Positions 28,390 to 37,581 of a stretch of 64,000 nucleotides of DNA are shown piece after piece; the first letter of the stretch is position 1, and the number at the start of each line of letters is the position of its first letter. This stretch comes from Pareuzebyella sediminis. GTDB taxonomy: Bacteria; Bacteroidota; Bacteroidia; Flavobacteriales; Flavobacteriaceae. Where the stretch lies: NCBI RefSeq assembly GCF_008367235.1, contig NZ_VTZS01000003.1:186001-250000 (forward strand), given 5' to 3'. The translations under genes and the position numbers were made by a program. The notes beneath the pieces are model-generated. The model saw nothing but the letters and a program-made list of their open reading frames with translations. It made no database searches and was not told the DNA's origin.

Positions 28390-28980
28390 CTATAGCTCTT
28401 TGATTTCGATATTTCGCCATTTAACCTTTATTCCGCCCCCATCATGAATCTGTAGGGCCACTGAGCCTTCTCCTTGTCCAATTTTTTCATCGACCAAGCT
28501 GATCATTTTCTTTCCATTCAGCCAAGAGGTAATTTTATCACCTTTCACCCTTATTTTCATTGTATTCCAATCTCCCATTTTAAGATATTTATCTTTCTTA
28601 GGGTCTGGTTTGATCAACCATCCCCTCCCATACGATTCATAAACACCTCCGGTATCATGCCCTGGTGGGGCTACTTCTACCTGCCATCCACTAATTTTCG
28701 TGCCTTCAATAGTTGAACGAATAAATACGCCGCTATTTCCATTGGCTTCTTGTTTGAACTCCAAAGTGAGTTCAAAGTCTTTGTATTCGGCGTCTGTTGC
28801 TAAATAGCCATAGCCCTTGTCAGGCCCACTCTCACAAATAAGAAGACCGTCTTCTACATACCACTTTTCAGTGCCGTAAATAGACCAGCCATCAAGATTT
28901 CGGCCATTAAAAAGGTCTTTTTTTTGTGCATAAGTTGTAGTTGTCAGTAAGACAATCCCCAAGATTAAAATGTACTTCAT
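28390..28980 (-). CDS. Secreted DUF1080 (3-keto-disaccharide hydrolase-like) protein
   Basis: The 196-aa product has a signal peptide (MKYILILGIVLLTTTTYAQ) and a single DUF1080 domain. This concanavalin-like sandwich has typical segments 'LFNGRNLDGWSIYG', 'FELTLEFKQEANGNSGVFIRS' and 'WNTMKIRVKGDKITSWLNGK'. Members of this family include 3-keto-glycoside hydrolases and many uncharacterised extracellular proteins, so an action on oxidised sugars is possible but not proven. It stands between the convergent EEP-family gene and the membrane-protein gene upstream. No operon partner is evident. Confidence 0.88.
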   Translation of the reverse strand: MKYILILGIVLLTTTTYAQKKDLFNGRNLDGWSIYGTEKWYVEDGLLICESGPDKGYGYLATDAEYKDFELTLEFKQEANGNSGVFIRSTIEGTKISGWQVEVAPPGHDTGGVYESYGRGWLIKPDPKKDKYLKMGDWNTMKIRVKGDKITSWLNGKKMISLVDEKIGQGEGSVALQIHDGGGIKVKWRNIEIKEL

Positions 28981-29052
28981 TTAGCAAATTTTTGTTATTA
29001 ATAATATACTCGTATCTCTAGATTAGACCATTACTCAAAATAAGAAAAGGCC

Positions 29053-29493
29053 CTAATTAAACCATTGGCCCCAAGGTATTCTACTTAAAATCAAGACAAG
29101 ACCCAGCCCATAAAAAATAGCTATACTCTTGAACTTCTTATCTCCCTCGACAAATTTCTTGTGCCTAGACCAACCTATGGTAATCAGTACTATAGCAATT
29201 ATATTGATAAACGGATGTTCTACAGCCAACAAACGGGATGCCGAATTGAGCCCTCCCATTCCGAGGGTCTGTATGGCCTGCAGGCCACTTGGAGAAATAA
29301 AAAACAAGACAAGGCCTACCAACAATTGGATATGGGCCAGTATCAGTGTAAATAGACTGAGCCGCAAATCTTTCTGCATGGTAAACATTTTATTTCCGAT
29401 CCACCCAATTATTGCGTTGGCGACGGCAAAAAACAGAAGTGCCAATACGATATAAGCCAAATAGGAATGAACGGTCTGAATGATTTCGTACAT
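29053..29493 (-). CDS. Four-helix membrane protein with conserved-looking histidines
   Basis: The ATG at 29493 gives 146 aa (MYEIIQTVHSY...). The 26-codon longer frame would run through the terminator hairpin of the upstream gene and is unlikely. Four membrane helices are apparent (about 10-33, 47-70, 88-110 and 122-140). His residues occur at helix ends: TVHSY, LAHIQLL, VEHPF and SRHKK. This distribution resembles small haem b membrane proteins, but I cannot assign a family and homologues are usually called hypothetical. It follows the TonB receptor gene but is separated from it by a strong terminator. Confidence 0.75.
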   Translation of the reverse strand: MYEIIQTVHSYLAYIVLALLFFAVANAIIGWIGNKMFTMQKDLRLSLFTLILAHIQLLVGLVLFFISPSGLQAIQTLGMGGLNSASRLLAVEHPFINIIAIVLITIGWSRHKKFVEGDKKFKSIAIFYGLGLVLILSRIPWGQWFN

Positions 29494-29539
29494 AATGTTG
29501 ATTTTAGCTTCTAAATGTACTGATTTTTGAGCATAAAAA

Positions 29540-29562
29540 AGCCCTGATTCAAAGTCAGGGCT
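29540..29562 (-). terminator. Terminator of the TonB receptor gene
   Basis: Arms AGCCCTGA and TCAGGGCT (8 bp) enclose a 7-nt loop; on the minus strand the hairpin runs into TTTTTT. It sits 22 nt after the receptor stop and before the membrane-protein start. Confidence 0.85.
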
Positions 29563-29583
29563 AATGTACAAAATATTACATTT

Positions 29584-32292
29584 TTAAAAGTTGAATCGAA
29601 CACTAGCATTCCAAGTTCTTCCGAAACCAAAGAAAACCCGGTTACTCACATTGATACCATCGTAGGTGACATCACCTGGTTCGACGAAATCATTAGTATC
29701 TGATTCTGCAATGTAAATAGTATCGAATACGTTATTGACATTTATCCGAAAGCTGAGCAGGTTCTCACCCAATGGTAATCCGTATGACAGACCGGCGTTA
29801 GCGAGACCAAAAGAGGGTAATTTCAAAGCACCCTGATCGGTAACGTCGGTGGCATCGAAGTCGGCATAGAGGTTATCGGCAAAACGGTATCCAGCATCAA
29901 TACTCAAATTTTCTATGATTCCAATATCGGTTCCTATGAATGCCGTAAACTGCGCCGCATCGCCCACTTTAACACCATCTAAAGGCAATATCTCCTGTTG
30001 GGGCTGTCCATCAACGATAATAGGCTCTTGATCGTTATCGAAGAAAGTAGCGCTCACATCATCTTGATATTCCCAATTACCTATAGATAACATCCCAGTA
30101 AATGCCAGACGATTGTTTACCTGTAAGCGTCCATCGAACTCAATACCGGTATGTACTTGCGTAATCCCCAAAAGGTTAGCATTGCCCCGTATTTCCTCAG
30201 GAGTATCCGCATTAAAAGTTGCATTGACGCTTTCAAACCTATCTTTCCAACTTGTACGATATAGGTTCACATTCGCTCTAAAGGAAGCACTTCTATATCC
30301 ATAACCCAATTCGAAACCAACAATCTTTTCATTGGTCAGATTAGGATTGAGGTTGTTGCCAAAATTTAGGTAAACGGCATCAAAAAGTGGTTGTTTGGAA
30401 TAATAGCCAGCATTGGCAAAAATATTGTGGTTAGCATTGATGTTCCAGTTAATACCGCCCTTTATATTACCACCAAGAATATTCTCAAAATCAGTTTTTT
30501 CAGGAGGGGTTTCCCCAAAAAATTCTTCTCTTGCAAAACCTTGGTTCGAAAGGGCTCCCTGAATAAAAGTCGTCACATCATCGGTAAAGTTATACTCTAT
30601 TTGACCAAATACGCCCAGCCAGTTTACAATTCCTGTATTGTAGTAATCTATTTTCTCTTCATCATCGATGTTTCCAAATACCCACCATGGTTGGTTAGCT
30701 TCGTAGGTCTCAAAAAATATGGGATTGGGGTCGTTATTTCGATTATCGGTCTGCAGATAGGCATCGCCTCCAAGTCGATTGTTGACCCTTCTATAATGAA
30801 AACCTTTGTAAGTTCTCAAGTCTATCCCGAAATCGACAACCAATTTATCGCTTATCCGATTGTTCAAATTAGCAAGAATACCATACCAGTTGTGGGAGTT
30901 GACCGATGCCCTTCGAGTAATGCCATTGGTATTGTTCTCGTTAGGATTTGTATCACTGTTATTTAAATACAGCCCATCTATCTGTTCCCTAGGAGTTGGA
31001 CTGAAATCTGGCACCAACTGCCCGCTATTGTAGGCAAAGATATCATCTATACGTACAAGACCATCTGAAGACCTGGGTAACTGGAACTGTCTTTGGCCAT
31101 TGATTTCGCCAATTTCGCCGGTTCCTCCACCACGACCAAAGGAGGCATAGGTAGAAGTTTCTAGGGTAGAAACATCATTAATAGTCCAAGCCCAGTTCAG
31201 ACTAATTACCGGTTTATGATAAAAGTTTCTGCGAAAACTAAATTCTTTACCGTTTAAATATCCCCAATCACTGTTGTAACGTCTGTTTGGTTCTCCATTC
31301 TCTCCATACTCCAGATAATCTTCGATGGAGGGAGCAAAATCCCTCTGATGGTGCCACTGGGGAGCCCCAGTAACGGTGAATTCCAAACTATGGTTCGTCG
31401 TGGTGTAGCCTAAAGCCAAGAAAAAATTGTATCCTTCAAATTTAGTTCCATCAGCATACATATTACCCCCGGTTCTACTCAGTAACAAGGAAGTTGAAAA
31501 GCCATTGTCTAACAATCCCGTAGAATACGACGCCAAGGTCTTTACATAACCATCGTTACCTACTGTTCCGGCTATCGTACCACCTTCTACATTTGTGGCA
31601 CTTCTCGTTACTACGTTGATTGTACCACCTACAGAGGAAACGGCCAGTTTAGAAGACCCAAGACCGCGTTGCACTTGTATTGCAGAGGTTACATCGGCCA
31701 AGCCGGCCCAGTTGCTCCAATAGACTTGGCCATTTTCCATATCATTAACGGGTACACCGTTTATCATTACGGCCGAATTGTTGGTATCAAAACCACGAAT
31801 ATTGATACGGGAGTCACCAAAACCACCACCGGTCTTGGTAGCGTAAATAGATGGTGTAGTATTTAGAATTTCAGGGAATTCTTGAGAACCCAACTTTTCC
31901 TGGATCTCTGCTGCTTTAATGGTAGAGACGGCAACTGGCGTTTTCCGATCCCTAGCAATATCTTGTACCCCAGTCACAATGACCTCATCCAAACTTTCCG
32001 CATCTTCAAGCAATGTAATTTGCCCAAGCTCGCCCGGACCATTGAAAGGAACCTCTTTTCTGATGTAGCCAATATAGGAAATGACCAATGTACCCGATGC
32101 TTCGGAAACCTCGATTGAAAAATTACCGTCGAAATCGGTCGAAACCCCATTAGTAGTTCCTTTAACCAAAATATTGGCACCGGCTAACGGCTGGTCAATT
32201 TGTTCGTCAATTATAGTTCCAGAAATCGTTCCTTGAGAAAAGGCCAAGGCCGCCATAAAGAAGGCGACCCCAAATAGGTATAGATTTTTCAT
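29584..32292 (-). CDS. TonB-dependent receptor with carboxypeptidase-like domain
   Basis: The 902-aa receptor starts MKNLYLFGVAFFMAALAFSQ (signal peptide). It continues with a carboxypeptidase-regulatory-like domain (about 22-105: 'ISGTIIDEQIDQPLAGANILVKG') and a plug with 'RINIRGFDTNNSAVMINGVPVNDM'. A large barrel ends in 'FGFGRTWNASVRFNF'. No susD-like gene follows, so it is not a classic SusCD glycan importer. The ligand is unknown. It has its own consensus promoter, an 84-nt leader with a small hairpin (GTGCC/GGCAC) and its own terminator. Confidence 0.92.
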   Translation of the reverse strand: MKNLYLFGVAFFMAALAFSQGTISGTIIDEQIDQPLAGANILVKGTTNGVSTDFDGNFSIEVSEASGTLVISYIGYIRKEVPFNGPGELGQITLLEDAESLDEVIVTGVQDIARDRKTPVAVSTIKAAEIQEKLGSQEFPEILNTTPSIYATKTGGGFGDSRINIRGFDTNNSAVMINGVPVNDMENGQVYWSNWAGLADVTSAIQVQRGLGSSKLAVSSVGGTINVVTRSATNVEGGTIAGTVGNDGYVKTLASYSTGLLDNGFSTSLLLSRTGGNMYADGTKFEGYNFFLALGYTTTNHSLEFTVTGAPQWHHQRDFAPSIEDYLEYGENGEPNRRYNSDWGYLNGKEFSFRRNFYHKPVISLNWAWTINDVSTLETSTYASFGRGGGTGEIGEINGQRQFQLPRSSDGLVRIDDIFAYNSGQLVPDFSPTPREQIDGLYLNNSDTNPNENNTNGITRRASVNSHNWYGILANLNNRISDKLVVDFGIDLRTYKGFHYRRVNNRLGGDAYLQTDNRNNDPNPIFFETYEANQPWWVFGNIDDEEKIDYYNTGIVNWLGVFGQIEYNFTDDVTTFIQGALSNQGFAREEFFGETPPEKTDFENILGGNIKGGINWNINANHNIFANAGYYSKQPLFDAVYLNFGNNLNPNLTNEKIVGFELGYGYRSASFRANVNLYRTSWKDRFESVNATFNADTPEEIRGNANLLGITQVHTGIEFDGRLQVNNRLAFTGMLSIGNWEYQDDVSATFFDNDQEPIIVDGQPQQEILPLDGVKVGDAAQFTAFIGTDIGIIENLSIDAGYRFADNLYADFDATDVTDQGALKLPSFGLANAGLSYGLPLGENLLSFRINVNNVFDTIYIAESDTNDFVEPGDVTYDGINVSNRVFFGFGRTWNASVRFNF

Positions 32293-32381
32293 TTTTTGAG
32301 TGTTTTTCGTTTTCGATGTTGCCGCAAAAGTGCCTTATTTTTGGCACCCGAATATTAAGACAACGTTAAATTAGTCGATGT

Positions 32382-32409
32382 CAAAATTAACCTAAAATTG
32401 TGAAAACAA
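32382..32409 (-). promoter_or_regulatory. Promoter of the TonB receptor gene
   Basis: On the minus strand TTG (32409-32407), a 17-nt spacer and TAATTTTG (32389-32382) match the Bacteroidota consensus exactly. Transcription would start near 32376, about 84 nt before the ATG. Confidence 0.65.
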
Positions 32410-32463
32410 GGACTGGCGGACAAGGAGTTATGAAATATTATCAAGAATTGACAAATTACTATT

Positions 32464-34101
32464 TCAACTCTTAAAAGATTGAAGAAGTTGCAGTGTAGAA
32501 GCATCATGATTGGCAATTTCAGAACCTTTGATATCCTCTAGTATCGTGCCTGCCAATTGTTTGCCCAATTCTACGCCCCATTGGTCATAACTGAAAATAT
32601 TCCAGATAACACCTTGCACAAATATTTTGTGTTCATAGAGGGCTATAAGACTACCCAAACTGCTGGGGGTAAGCCTGTCTATCAATATTGTATTGGTTGG
32701 CCGATTGCCCTCAAATATTTTAAATGGCAACAACTTTTGAATTTTAGCTTCATTCATACCTTTCTCTTCGAGTTCGCTTCGTACCTCTGTCGCCGTTTTT
32801 CCGTTCATCAACGCTTCGGTCTGTGCAAAAAAGTTGGCCATTAATTTATGATGATGATCTAAATCGCCATGTAACGAACTCTTGAACCCTATAAAATCTA
32901 CAGGAATTAGTTTAGTCCCTTGATGTATTAACTGAAAGAAAGCGTGCTGAGAATTGGTGCCGGGCTCTCCCCATATAATTGTTCCTGTTTGGTAATTCAC
33001 TCGGTCTCCATTTCGATCGACACTTTTACCGTTACTCTCCATTATACCCTGCTGTAGATACGCCGAAAATCGGCTCAAATACTGGGTGTAGGGAATAATC
33101 GCCTCCGTTTCGGCACCATAAAAATTATTGTACCACACGCTCAAAAGTGCAAGCATTACAGGTATATTGTCAGCAAATTCGGCAGACTTGAAATGTTGGT
33201 CCATAGCCCGGGCCCCATCCAGCAAGGCATCGAAGTTTTCAAACCCGACTGCTAGAGCTATCGAGAGCCCTACGGCACTCCATAATGAAAACCTTCCCCC
33301 GACCCAGTCCCACATAGGAAAAACATTTTCCGCCGAAATACCAAAATCGGATATGGCCTGTGTATTTGTCGAAACTGCCGCAAAGTGCAAAGCGATATCC
33401 TTTTGCGTGGCATGCTTCAAAAACCATTTTTTTATAGTGGTCGCATTACTTAAAGTTTCTTGGGTGGTAAAGGTTTTAGACACCACCACGAAAAGAGTAG
33501 TCTCAGGATTAAGTTCCTTTAGTATCTCATGAACATGGTCGCCATCGACATTACTGACAAAATGGGCCTTTAGCCGATTCTTATAGAATTTCAGAGCCTC
33601 AGTGACCATTGCCGGACCTAAATCAGAGCCCCCAATACCAATATTGACCACATCGGTAAAGGCCTTTCCCGTAAATCCTTTCTTATTTCCGGAAATAACG
33701 GAATCGCAAAACTTCTTCATATGCGCCTTAACTTCATACACCTCTGGCACTACATTTTTCCCATCGACCCGAATTACGTCATCTTCTTTAGCCCGCAAGG
33801 CCGTATGGAGTACTGCCCTCCCTTCAGTCTGATTAATAAGATCGCCGTCGAACTGTTTTTGAATTGCATCACCCAACCCTACCTCATTGGCTAGTTCTAA
33901 GAGCAACTGAAGGGTCTTTTCAGATATTCGGTTCTTTGAAAAATCAACCAAAAAATCGTTCCATTGTAAGGAAAATTTATTAGCTCGGTCACCGTCCGAC
34001 TTAAAAAGATCTTTTAAATGGGCATTTTTATTTTCTTCGAAGTGTTGGCTCAGTTTTTTCCAAGCCTGGGTAGTTGTGGGGTTTGTATGTTGCAATGCCA
34101 T
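32464..34101 (-). CDS. pgi: Glucose-6-phosphate isomerase
   Basis: This glycolytic enzyme interconverts glucose 6-phosphate and fructose 6-phosphate in the cytoplasm. The 545-aa length is that of the long bacterial/eukaryotic form. Family signatures are present: the sugar-phosphate-binding '[14 protein letters not shown]' and '[11 protein letters not shown]', the active-site '[12 protein letters not shown]' and the C-terminal '[14 protein letters not shown]'. It appears monocistronic, with 162 nt to the M23 peptidase gene downstream and 171 nt to the TonB receptor. No clear promoter consensus was found upstream. Confidence 0.97.
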   Translation of the reverse strand: MALQHTNPTTTQAWKKLSQHFEENKNAHLKDLFKSDGDRANKFSLQWNDFLVDFSKNRISEKTLQLLLELANEVGLGDAIQKQFDGDLINQTEGRAVLHTALRAKEDDVIRVDGKNVVPEVYEVKAHMKKFCDSVISGNKKGFTGKAFTDVVNIGIGGSDLGPAMVTEALKFYKNRLKAHFVSNVDGDHVHEILKELNPETTLFVVVSKTFTTQETLSNATTIKKWFLKHATQKDIALHFAAVSTNTQAISDFGISAENVFPMWDWVGGRFSLWSAVGLSIALAVGFENFDALLDGARAMDQHFKSAEFADNIPVMLALLSVWYNNFYGAETEAIIPYTQYLSRFSAYLQQGIMESNGKSVDRNGDRVNYQTGTIIWGEPGTNSQHAFFQLIHQGTKLIPVDFIGFKSSLHGDLDHHHKLMANFFAQTEALMNGKTATEVRSELEEKGMNEAKIQKLLPFKIFEGNRPTNTILIDRLTPSSLGSLIALYEHKIFVQGVIWNIFSYDQWGVELGKQLAGTILEDIKGSEIANHDASTLQLLQSFKS

Positions 34102-34263
34102 TTTGATTATTTATAGCGATTCGACTAATTGAATGGCGAATTTAAACCATAAACGGTCTAATAGCAAGCTGCATTAAAAAATGAAGGTTAAGAAATTCAA
34201 TTTGGGCCACCACCATAATTATCCCTTTCTAGAAAGTAGAATTGCCCCCAAACGAACAAGTAT

Positions 34264-35562
34264 TCACTTGTTCAAAGAAACCATATCCTCCGAAGGAAAG
34301 TCTTCTTCTACAGGCATTTCAGGATACAGTATGCAGTCAAGCTGATCCTTTTTTGGTGTGATATACTCAAAATAGGCGGGTTGAAGGCTTTCGGCCAAGG
34401 GTTCGGCCTTCGGTAATTCTTCACGAAGAGGGTCTACTTGTCTACCATTCTTCCAAAACCGATAACATACATGAGGGCCACTTGTATTACCAGTCATCCC
34501 TATCCAACCGATGATATCGCCTTGCCGGACGTAATCTCCCCTCTTTACGTTCTGCTTTTTCATATGCAGATATTGGGTCGAGTAGGTACCATTATGTCGT
34601 ATTTTAACATATTTTCCGTTTCCTCCACGCCGTGTAGATTCGGTAACCGTTCCGTCTGCAGTAGCCATAATGGGGGTGCCCAAAGGAGCGGCATAGTCGG
34701 TTCCCTTATGTGGTCTAACTTTATTGCCGTAATATCGAATTCTTCTTTTCAAATTGTATCGGGATGAAATACGGCTAAATTGAACCGGGGCCCTTAAAAA
34801 GGTCCTCCTTAGATTATTGGCTTCCTCATCGAAATAATCTACGATACTTTTAAGGGAATCGTTTTCATATGCAAAGGCATAAATGGGTCGTCCTTCGTGT
34901 TCGAAATAGGCCGCCTCTATAGGTCCTGCACCCGCGTATATCGAATCGTTGATATATTTTTCTTTGTAGATAACCTTGAACTTGTCACCTTTTTGCAATC
35001 TAAAGAAATCAATCGTCCAAGCATAAATTTCCGATAGGTTATTCGTTACGTTATAGTCTATACCTTGGTCTAAAATAGCCTCGGAAAGTGAAGTTTCTAT
35101 AACCCCCGAAGCCTCGCGCTCCTTATATTTGACTTCTTTCTTCTCTTTATAGGCCACCACACTGTCCCTCAAATCAACAACCGTATAATTGATAGGGTCA
35201 TTTTCATAAATAAAAACTTGTGCCGTTTCCGTAGTATCTTTTGATTTTAAAATCAGATACGGTTTTCCAACACGTATTCTCCGTACATCAAAAGTATCTC
35301 TGAACTCTTCAGTTATCTTTGCAATTTTAGGATATTCCACCTTGTGCTGTAACATTAATTCACCAAAACTGTCTCCCCGTTTAACAGTATCCTGTTTGAC
35401 TGTAAACTCGTCGAGATTAAAACCAAATTGTTTTACGATAGGCTTTTTTATGGGCACAATTGACGCAATCTTCTTTTTGGAGAGTTCCTGATTCACGGTT
35501 TTTCCGTCTTTGCAGGAAAGTGAAAGAAATAGCATTAAAATTAGGCCCCAGTATTTTTGCAT
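34264..35562 (-). CDS. M23-family cell-wall peptidase lipoprotein with HxC motif
   Basis: The 432-aa protein has a lipoprotein signal (LSLSC, Cys17), a long helical/OPA-LysM-like middle region (about 50-250) and a LytM/M23 domain (about 275-385). Zinc-site residues are His285 and Asp289 (HKGTD), catalytic His333 (YLHMK) and His364 in SGPHVCYRF. The canonical HxH is His-Val-Cys, so Cys366 replaces the usual third ligand. M23 enzymes cut peptide cross-links in peptidoglycan or act as amidase activators. It is the last gene of an operon with tryptophan dioxygenase (1-nt gap) and DUF3108. Confidence 0.9.
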   Translation of the reverse strand: MQKYWGLILMLFLSLSCKDGKTVNQELSKKKIASIVPIKKPIVKQFGFNLDEFTVKQDTVKRGDSFGELMLQHKVEYPKIAKITEEFRDTFDVRRIRVGKPYLILKSKDTTETAQVFIYENDPINYTVVDLRDSVVAYKEKKEVKYKEREASGVIETSLSEAILDQGIDYNVTNNLSEIYAWTIDFFRLQKGDKFKVIYKEKYINDSIYAGAGPIEAAYFEHEGRPIYAFAYENDSLKSIVDYFDEEANNLRRTFLRAPVQFSRISSRYNLKRRIRYYGNKVRPHKGTDYAAPLGTPIMATADGTVTESTRRGGNGKYVKIRHNGTYSTQYLHMKKQNVKRGDYVRQGDIIGWIGMTGNTSGPHVCYRFWKNGRQVDPLREELPKAEPLAESLQPAYFEYITPKKDQLDCILYPEMPVEEDFPSEDMVSLNK

Positions 35563-35563
35563 T

Positions 35564-36535
35564 TTAATCTCCTGTTGTTTTGTCGGGGTTAAAGATATGG
35601 TCTACCCATTGCTTTCCCCAATTATTTAACTCTTGTTTCGAATAAATTTCCGGAAAAAAAACGATTTTCTGAAAACTTGGCGGCAAATATTCTTTCCAAT
35701 TAGTACCCCCGGTTGCCTCTACTTGATCTTTATCCTTTCCAAGATAACGATGTGCAGAGCCCATATGCATCAAAGGCCAGTTCACGTTTGCGTTTATGTC
35801 TAACTTCTTTAACGCACCGATCAGCTCTTTATTATTTTTTTTATGTGCTTCTAAGCGTAGATATTTATGGTAAATCGTATTATTTTGAACCTGCTTCGCA
35901 ATACGTATTAAACGAGGGGTATACCGATATTCAAATTGCTTTAAGGTCAATGTTTTTTCACCGGTAGATAAGTCGGTAGCGCCCTTTTTCCAGTAGATAT
36001 TCTCGTAGAGTTCTTCAATACTGTTTTTCGATGAATAATGATGCCTTTCACTTTCGTGCACCAAGTTTTCCAATGGTGTAGCGTAAAGTTCTATCATTCT
36101 AAACTGTGCAGACTGAAATCCGCTTGCAGGAAGTAAGGCCATCCTATATTGTAAAAATTGTTCCTTCTCCATGCCTTTGATCATGATACTGAAAGATGAG
36201 ATCAAAGCCTTATAGTAACTGTTGATCCGTCTGGTTTTCTCAATAAAGAAATCAAGGTTTTGTGATTTATCGTCAACCAATTGCTTTTGCTCATGGAGTA
36301 TGAGCTTAAAATATAGCTCGGTGATCTGATGGTACATGATAAAAATTTCCTCATCGGGAAAGTATGTACGTGGCACTTGAAGGCTCAGCAAGGTATCAAG
36401 GTGTATGTAATCCCAGTAGGTAAGATATCTCTGGTACAGCAAACCATCTAAATAAGAGCTCAGATCTTGGCCTGAGTCTTTATATTTCTCTTCAAGCCTG
36501 GATATTTGGGAATCAATACGCTCTTTGTCGTTCAT
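35564..36535 (-). CDS. kynA: Tryptophan 2,3-dioxygenase family protein
   Basis: TDO is a haem enzyme opening the indole ring of tryptophan to N-formylkynurenine, the first step of the kynurenine route. The 323-aa product shows the family pattern: 'LTYWDYIHLDTLLSLQ', 'YHQITELYFKLILHE' (substrate-site His), 'RMALLPASGFQSAQFRMIE', 'WPLMHMGSAHRYLG' (haem-ligand His region) and 'EATGGTNWKEYLPP'. No other kynurenine gene is in the window. It is embedded between an envelope peptidase and a DUF3108 protein (1- and 7-nt gaps), an unusual but clear operon. Confidence 0.92.
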   Translation of the reverse strand: MNDKERIDSQISRLEEKYKDSGQDLSSYLDGLLYQRYLTYWDYIHLDTLLSLQVPRTYFPDEEIFIMYHQITELYFKLILHEQKQLVDDKSQNLDFFIEKTRRINSYYKALISSFSIMIKGMEKEQFLQYRMALLPASGFQSAQFRMIELYATPLENLVHESERHHYSSKNSIEELYENIYWKKGATDLSTGEKTLTLKQFEYRYTPRLIRIAKQVQNNTIYHKYLRLEAHKKNNKELIGALKKLDINANVNWPLMHMGSAHRYLGKDKDQVEATGGTNWKEYLPPSFQKIVFFPEIYSKQELNNWGKQWVDHIFNPDKTTGD

Positions 36536-36542
36536 TCTAGAC

Positions 36543-37322
36543 CTAGTCCATTATAATTTTAAATTGATGCTTCAAACCGTTGTAACCATCCAGGTCGGCC
36601 TTGATCGATCCGACCGCTAAATCGGCCTGAATACGTACGGGGATTTTATTGTCGTCGGCAGACACCCAAAGGGAAAGGCTCTCTTGCTCTTTAAAAACCC
36701 GGCCCGATTGCACGTAAGGCCTAAATTTATAACATTCTACTTTACCAAACTTCGTTTTCAAAATTTCAGTGCCCAAATATTTTAGCTTAAAATTGAAAAT
36801 ACCATCATCATCGTACAACATCTTAAGTGTAATCGCCTCCCCTTTGATCAAATCATCAGGGTCGTAATTATTTCTTAGATAATAGAACGCGGATAATAAG
36901 TCTTGAATACTATCCTGTAGTTCGAAATTATACTTCTTATTGTGTTTTTTATCATTTAAAATCGCCTCATCTTTTTTATGATCAAAACGAATGTCATAAT
37001 CTTTGGTATAGCCACCTTCGTTAATCTTCCGAATGAATTTATAGGGCTTGCCATCTTCCATTCCGAAATAGCTTTCATAGGTGTCATCTACCTTAAAAAA
37101 AACACTTGCGAAACCTGTTGTGCGCCCTTTGCCAACCACATGATACACAGGTACGCCATCTATACTGGCCGATTTTACATGTAAAGTAGCATAGCTAGCG
37201 TTTAAAATTCCATAATGCATACGGAATTTTAGCCATTCGCCAGGCTCAAAGGCCGAATCACCTCCTTGCGCTAACGAGGAAAAGAGAGATAGTAATAATA
37301 ATAGCGTTACGACTTTTTTCAT
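36543..37322 (-). CDS. DUF3108 secreted protein
   Basis: A cleavable signal peptide (MKKVVTLLLLLSLFSSLAQG) is followed by about 240 residues with the DUF3108 pattern: 'FEPGEWLKFRMHYGILNASYATLHV', then 'KYNFELQDSIQDLLSAFYYLRN' and 'GKVECYKFRP'. The fold is a periplasmic beta-barrel-like domain of unknown function, widely present in Bacteroidota and Proteobacteria. It is the first gene of an operon with tryptophan dioxygenase and the M23 peptidase. A -7-like TAATTTTG lies on the coding strand at 37345-37338, without a good -33 partner. Confidence 0.88.
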   Translation of the reverse strand: MKKVVTLLLLLSLFSSLAQGGDSAFEPGEWLKFRMHYGILNASYATLHVKSASIDGVPVYHVVGKGRTTGFASVFFKVDDTYESYFGMEDGKPYKFIRKINEGGYTKDYDIRFDHKKDEAILNDKKHNKKYNFELQDSIQDLLSAFYYLRNNYDPDDLIKGEAITLKMLYDDDGIFNFKLKYLGTEILKTKFGKVECYKFRPYVQSGRVFKEQESLSLWVSADDNKIPVRIQADLAVGSIKADLDGYNGLKHQFKIIMD

Positions 37323-37443
37323 AGCGATACGTTAGAGCAAAATTACAAAATGCCTGTCTAAACATGATTTAAAGTACATTACTTAAACAAAATTTATTCC
37401 AAAGTATTGTATGCCTATGACATACCTATAAAAGAGGGCAAAT

Positions 37444-37547
37444 AAAAAAAAGCCTTGACAATGTTGTCAAGGCTTTTCCTAAATAACCAACCAAACTTTA
37501 AATTATGAAAAACCAATACTTAAAGTTGTAAGGGAACCACCCCTTAC
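37444..37547 (-). ncRNA. Candidate small regulatory RNA, about 104 nt
   Basis: A full transcription unit without a credible ORF is visible on the minus strand. An exact promoter (37581-37553) places the start about 6 nt downstream, at the base of a 7-bp hairpin (GTAAGGG/CCCTTAC, loop 6 nt). A second 8-bp stem (37527-37520 with 37501-37494) holds an 18-nt loop reading GUAUUGGUUUUUCAUAAU. After a linker UGGUUGGUUAUUUAGG comes a 14-bp intrinsic terminator with eight U residues. The loop is complementary to an mRNA start of the form AUGAAAAACC, and the linker to AACCAACCA leaders, suggesting a trans-acting antisense role (inference). It may belong to a known Rfam family such as Flavo-1; I could not test that. 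Confidence 0.6.
37448..37477 (-). terminator. Strong intrinsic terminator of the small RNA
   Basis: AAAAGCCTTGACAA and TTGTCAAGGCTTTT form 14 perfectly matched positions with a 2-nt centre. On the minus strand the hairpin runs into a tract of eight T. Confidence 0.85.
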
Positions 37548-37552
37548 ACCAA

Positions 37553-37581
37553 CAAATTTAAACCATACTTTTTCATAGCAA
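37553..37581 (-). promoter_or_regulatory. Promoter of the small RNA
   Basis: On the minus strand TTG (37581-37579), an 18-nt spacer and TAAATTTG (37560-37553) match TTG-N17-23-TAnnTTTG exactly. Confidence 0.65.

Noticed and set aside
30391-30966. 191-codon frame antisense to the TonB receptor
   Set aside because: A shadow of the receptor barrel region; no domain or start context.
37505-37531. Eight-codon plus-strand ORF (MKNQYLKL) after a leader-like AACCAACCA sequence
   Set aside because: It resembles the first codons of a receptor gene but has no plus-strand promoter and stops at once. The minus strand has the full promoter-to-terminator unit, so I read the region as an sRNA, perhaps derived from an inverted gene start.
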